This document shows, in pieces, positions 7,601 to 9,494 of a stretch of 9,494 nucleotides of DNA. A program made the translations under genes and the position numbers. Every line of letters starts with the position of its first letter. The stretch's first letter is position 1. The stretch comes from Desulfobacterales bacterium (lineage in GTDB: Bacteria; Desulfobacterota; Desulfobacteria; Desulfobacterales; Desulfobacteraceae). The notes under the pieces are model-generated. The model made no database searches. It was not told the DNA's origin and saw nothing but the letters and a program-made list of their open reading frames with translations. The stretch covers positions 1-9,494 of the forward strand of contig JAKSAU010000573.1 of assembly GCA_022361535.1 (NCBI GenBank). The letters run 5' to 3'.

Positions 7601-7835
7601 TAGTTTTGAAAATAAAAATGATATTGAAAATACCATTCGTTACTCCCGCAAAATAATAAGCCGGGATCCCTATGACGAGTCAGTTTTTAAACATCTGCTC
7701 CGCCTTTATAGCCTACTTGGTGACAAGCTGAAAGTTACCAGTACTTATCTGGAATATGAAGAAACAACCAAACAAATGGATCTGCCAATCAATCAAGAAA
7801 TGGTTGCCTATTACGAAAAGCTTATTCGCACATAA
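4671..7835 (+). CDS. MalT-like STAND ATPase regulator with SARP/BTAD output domain
   Basis: A cytoplasmic transcriptional activator of 1054 residues. Residues 1-330 follow the MalT plan: KLEKPRL near the start, Walker A GAGYGKTT (43-50), Walker B VLILDDFHLI (119-128), an IGRKELPFKLSGLRAKD block (154-170), the NEEELSFTNEEV block (176-187) and TGGWAASLVLL (209-219). Residues 335-790 are helical repeats of TPR type, the usual inducer-sensing part. Instead of the LuxR helix-turn-helix of true MalT, residues 805-905 form an OmpR-like winged helix of SARP type (MFGSF, KDELIELLWPDA, NMAMSALRRAL). A BTAD domain (911-1054) follows, with YKGAFLQEDRYHDW and RDPYDESVFKHLLRLY. In the STAND family, ATP plus inducer drives oligomerisation and DNA binding. 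The start is GTG 4671. TAG at 4662-4664 blocks extension, and TTG 4680 is an alternative with GGGTG in front. The inducer is unknown. The adjacent amidase is the likely target. Confidence 0.93.
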   Translation: MITLEILYSKLEKPRLQNILHRSRLNSFFDNVYSKKLTAVIAGAGYGKTTFVSDAFASKDTDVYWYRLDEQDTDFHVFLSYLYAAFSKKEPPKFGLRNVRDLLVGWLSFIEQFISKSSVLILDDFHLIQEDTQIKAAMEFIVDNLPELLHIVVIGRKELPFKLSGLRAKDHLLEINEEELSFTNEEVKLFFTDSQEPTGATIHRILSGTGGWAASLVLLRYAIKKNPQGNVSDILKQKPRYVFEYLNENIFNSQPAYIRNFMMKAALLSEVDTRICNTIFGINDADIILNQMKTDHLMLFPSDDSENIFYLHHLMKDFLITQLNQSFPLDDIKTLHCKIAQAYEDRDVFLSLTHYIRGDQFEKAVRLIEIHEINFLMDGKMNFLGQCISQIPINIIEKHPKLFLIQAKLFSYYGNHRSAQKAISSALNIFRKQGAKNEMVSCFVELGSQYYFMGHVREAKLLMEQVLADVDAQLQPIAYVTTMTFLTFLPLIMGEFEVSSTYYREAMEVIDGYLEYERKASIAMLKTSRTHRLFFKGDFEGSYELSKKLLRSAIELNIEPCLPIVYYQLSADCFFLHEFEKGSRYAKQGIAACEKMALSDSRKGWIYLAWAQNQIGMGELNRAKTLIDESHTLFEDPGNRWGIASAWECQHHLYIAHGKLGMADTVLTNALEIIQGEGLTVTEGILENGKANILLRVKKYDKAINSLLNARLKLKEVQYHLFNNYLLETRVRISLDESDKAIGSFNKALNLSAANDYLRFLLAEKEWLIPFFKIHAADIKCFDKNHENILDQLVEDLGVDPPVLYIYMFGSFKAILGENESFTIPFKSAKSLMILKYLAANRKRGFIPKDELIELLWPDANPDKTGSRFNMAMSALRRALEPNLPPRGVSSYIERKKDSYRLYEDNKIIIDAEQFSHEASQAMKGPLGSPETHEKLLVAEAFYKGAFLQEDRYHDWCIQQSSRYENIYKSLLKAIADSFENKNDIENTIRYSRKIISRDPYDESVFKHLLRLYSLLGDKLKVTSTYLEYEETTKQMDLPINQEMVAYYEKLIRT

Positions 7836-7866
7836 CTTTATCCTTTCTCAGAAAATCGGAGTACGA

Positions 7867-7884
7867 TTTAGTCAAAATTTAGTC
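7867..7884 (+). promoter_or_regulatory. Tandem heptamer TTTAGTC x2, candidate SARP operator
   Basis: TTTAGTC at 7867-7873 is repeated exactly at 7878-7884 with four bases (AAAA) between, giving an 11-bp period, one helical turn. SARP-family activators are known to bind direct heptamer repeats of this spacing, typically with the last repeat 8 bp before the -10. Eight bases downstream here lies TAGATA (7893-7898), a poor -10. A further TTTAGAT at 7891-7897 is similar but out of register. The site sits between a SARP-type regulator and the amidase gene, which is why I read it as an activator site. Binding is not shown. Confidence 0.5.
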
Positions 7885-7896
7885 CGAGTGTTTAGA

Positions 7897-7925
7897 TAGA
7901 CAAAATCTATTGAGTATTTTTTAAT
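7897..7925 (+). promoter_or_regulatory. Possible sigma70-like promoter for the amidase
   Basis: TAGACA (7897-7902) and TTTAAT (7920-7925) each match the sigma70 hexamers at five of six positions with a 17-base spacer. Against it, the expected start near 7932 would fall inside the GAGGG ribosome-binding site (7931-7935) of the amidase. The alternative is a SARP-type promoter with its -10 at 7893-7898, giving a leader of about 40 bases. The two readings compete. The amidase may also be read through from the regulator. Confidence 0.35.
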
Positions 7926-7944
7926 TACACGAGGGCTGTGACAT

Positions 7945-9351
7945 ATGGGAAAAAAAGTTAGTGCATTCTGCAACGATATATTGGGGGATCTGGATGGCGT
8001 AAAAATAGCTGAATTGATTTCCCTTGGAGAAATTGAAGCAGCACAGGTCGTCGAAGCTGCAATAGTACGAGCCAAAAGGGTGAACCCAATCCTTAATGCT
8101 ATCGCTATGGAAACGTTTCAAAAATCACTTAATGAATCAAAGGGGAATATAGCTGGCCCGTTTGGAGGTGTACCTTCTTTTATTAAAGATACTGAAGATA
8201 TAAAGGACATCGCAACGCGTTTTGGCTCAAGGGCAATTCCCGACAAACCAGCTGAAAAAAACAGCAGATTTGCGATGCTATATAAAAAAATGGGATTTAT
8301 TAGTCTTGGTAAAAGTACTCTGCCCGAGCTTGGATTAACAGGAACAACAGAGCCTCTTGCGACTGGACCGACATGCAACCCTTGGAATACGGATTACTCA
8401 CCTGGGGGATCTTCAGGAGGATCTGCTGCTCTTGTAGCTGCCGGGGTGGTCCCAATTGCCCATGGCAACGATGGCGGAGGATCTATTCGTATTCCGGCCT
8501 CATGTTGTGGCCTTGTAGGACTTAAGCCTTCAAAAGGGCGATTACCCAACAGGGATGGGGCTGATAAAATGCCGATAGATATAATCAGTCATGGTATTCT
8601 AAGCCGCACGGTACGTGATACAGCAGCTTTCTATTCAAGGGCTGAAAAATATCTTATCAATACTAATTTGCCAAAAATCGGTTCAATAAGACATCCTGGA
8701 AGACAACGATTTCGTATTGCAATAGTTACAACAGCACCTCAGCTAACCAAGGATACTTTGGGCATTTCAGATCAGATTGTCGAAGTGGGTAGAATTTGTG
8801 AACAATTAGGCCATAAAGTTGAAGAAATTCCATTTCCATTCCATTCACAGGTGATGGATGATTTCTTCATTTATTGGGCAGCGATTGCATTTTCATTTAA
8901 ATATTTTGGTAAAAAGATTACAGGGAGTAAAATAAACAACAAAAATCTCGAACCTTTTACAATAGGGCTAAGCAATTACTATTTTAAGCGTATTTTGAAA
9001 ACACCTTTTGTCTTAAAAAGACTACGCAAGTTTGTTCAACTCTACGAGTCTTTTTTTAAAACATATGATTTACTTCTTTCCCCAACGGCTGCTGGTTCTG
9101 CACCTAAATTAGGCTTTTTAAGTACGGAATTGGATTTTAATATTGCTTTTGAGAGACTTAAAGAATTCATTCCGTTCACAGCATATCAGAATATTGCTGG
9201 TGCTCCAGCAATATCGTTACCTTTAGGGAAATGCAAGAATGGTTTGCCACTTGGTGTTCAATTTGCTGCAGCTTATGGCCGAGAAAAGCAACTTCTTGAA
9301 ATCGCTTTTGAGTTAGAAGAAGCAAAGCCATGGACTTGTTTAAGTAATTGA
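7945..9351 (+). CDS. Amidase-signature family hydrolase, 6-aminohexanoate-cyclic-dimer-hydrolase-like
   Basis: A full-length 468-residue serine amidohydrolase that cleaves a carboxylic amide to acid and amine. The Ser-cisSer-Lys triad is visible: Lys81 in GGVPSFIKD, Ser156 in [10 protein letters not shown] and nucleophile Ser180 in [13 protein letters not shown]. The 24-residue spacing between the serines is the same as in fatty acid amide hydrolase. The [24 protein letters not shown] wording and the FGSR segment at 93-96 resemble the nylon-oligomer hydrolase (NylA) branch rather than GatA, which is consistent with a stand-alone enzyme and not a tRNA amidotransferase subunit. The C-terminus carries [15 protein letters not shown] and NGLPLGVQF. 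No signal peptide is seen, so it acts in the cytoplasm. The ATG at 7945 has GAGGG nine bases upstream. It follows the regulator by 109 bases on the same strand. The real substrate could be a cyclic or linear amide, an aryl amide or a peptide derivative. Confidence 0.93.
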   Translation: MGKKVSAFCNDILGDLDGVKIAELISLGEIEAAQVVEAAIVRAKRVNPILNAIAMETFQKSLNESKGNIAGPFGGVPSFIKDTEDIKDIATRFGSRAIPDKPAEKNSRFAMLYKKMGFISLGKSTLPELGLTGTTEPLATGPTCNPWNTDYSPGGSSGGSAALVAAGVVPIAHGNDGGGSIRIPASCCGLVGLKPSKGRLPNRDGADKMPIDIISHGILSRTVRDTAAFYSRAEKYLINTNLPKIGSIRHPGRQRFRIAIVTTAPQLTKDTLGISDQIVEVGRICEQLGHKVEEIPFPFHSQVMDDFFIYWAAIAFSFKYFGKKITGSKINNKNLEPFTIGLSNYYFKRILKTPFVLKRLRKFVQLYESFFKTYDLLLSPTAAGSAPKLGFLSTELDFNIAFERLKEFIPFTAYQNIAGAPAISLPLGKCKNGLPLGVQFAAAYGREKQLLEIAFELEEAKPWTCLSN

Positions 9352-9354
9352 TTA

Positions 9355-9494
9355 TGTAGCCTCCCCACAAAATAGTGCCATTGAAAAATAGAGATTTCTG
9401 GCATAAGTATTCAAAAAAGGAGAATACCAAGATGAAGAGATCTCGATTTTCAGAACACCAAATCATTCGTATTCTAAAACAAGGCGAAGGTGGA
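9355..9494 (+). mobile_element. Left end of an IS3-family insertion sequence (cut by the window)
   Basis: A TG-starting end (TGTAGCCTCCCCACAAAATA from 9355) lies 77 bases before an IS3-type OrfA start. IS3-family elements begin with TG, carry imperfect terminal inverted repeats and encode OrfA close to the left end. The exact boundary is inferred, because the right end and target duplication are outside the window. The element begins about three bases after the amidase stop codon. Confidence 0.7.
9432..9494 (+). CDS. IS3-family transposase OrfA, N-terminal 21 residues (3' end outside the window)
   Basis: The frame starts at ATG 9432, with AAGGAG (9418-9423) as a strong ribosome-binding site, and stays open to the window edge. 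It encodes MKRSRFSEHQIIRILKQGEG plus one Gly. This matches the N-terminus of IS3-family OrfA proteins (HTH_Tnp_1 type, the MKKSRFTxxQIxxxLKxxExG pattern), whose helix-turn-helix binds the element's ends. In the complete family OrfA is about 90-110 residues and is joined to the DDE OrfB by programmed frameshift. Confidence 0.85.
   Translation, partial: MKRSRFSEHQIIRILKQGEGG

Noticed and set aside
7898..7922. Intrinsic terminator after the regulator (ATAGA/TCTAT stem then a T-rich run)
   Set aside because: The stem is only five AT-rich pairs and the T run starts several bases later. The same bases fit promoter elements better.
9176..9466. Minus-strand frame of 96 codons over the amidase end and IS left end
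   Set aside because: It is antisense to the amidase C-terminus and crosses the IS boundary, with no recognisable protein features.

Overview
The window reads as chromosomal DNA from a Gram-negative bacterium, most likely a member of the Desulfobacterota (Deltaproteobacteria). This is inferred from the gene types: a CPA2 antiporter fused to RCK and EIIA domains, a MalT-like ATPase carrying a SARP/BTAD output end, and an IS3-family end. No rRNA or other taxonomic marker is present. There is no tRNA, rRNA or CRISPR array that I can see.

Layout: (1) 1-375, the 3' end of a LysE/RhtB-family amino-acid exporter on the + strand, cut by the window edge. (2) 376-768, gene-free but structured DNA: a long imperfect inverted repeat (436-512) followed by four degenerate, roughly 33-45 bp direct-repeat units (524-685). 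(3) 769-1167, minus strand, a small unrecognised protein with a charged N-terminus and a KOW/SH3-like C-terminus. (4) 1168-1616, AT-rich and without a credible gene. (5) 1617-4112, minus strand, a CPA2 cation:proton antiporter with an RCK (TrkA-N/TrkA-C) regulatory unit and a C-terminal EIIA-like domain that keeps the phospho-acceptor histidine. (6) 4113-4670, a divergent intergenic region with one promoter for the antiporter, one for the next gene, and a perfect 13-bp inverted repeat between them. (7) 4671-7835, plus strand, a 1054-residue regulator made of a MalT-like STAND ATPase, a helical TPR-like sensor region and a C-terminal SARP-type winged helix plus BTAD domain. (8) 7945-9351, plus strand, a complete amidase-signature hydrolase of the 6-aminohexanoate-cyclic-dimer-hydrolase-like type. 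(9) 9355-9494, the left end and OrfA start of an IS3-family element, beginning a few bases after the amidase stop.

The part most worth attention is 4671-9351. The 109-base gap between regulator and amidase holds two copies of a heptamer (TTTAGTC) separated by 4 bp, an 11-bp period. This is the layout SARP-family activators are known to bind. The simplest reading is a two-gene module in which the MalT/SARP hybrid senses an amide-related ligand and switches on the amidase. The ligand, the substrate and the binding itself are inferences. The antiporter is divergently transcribed from its own promoter and is probably independent of this module.
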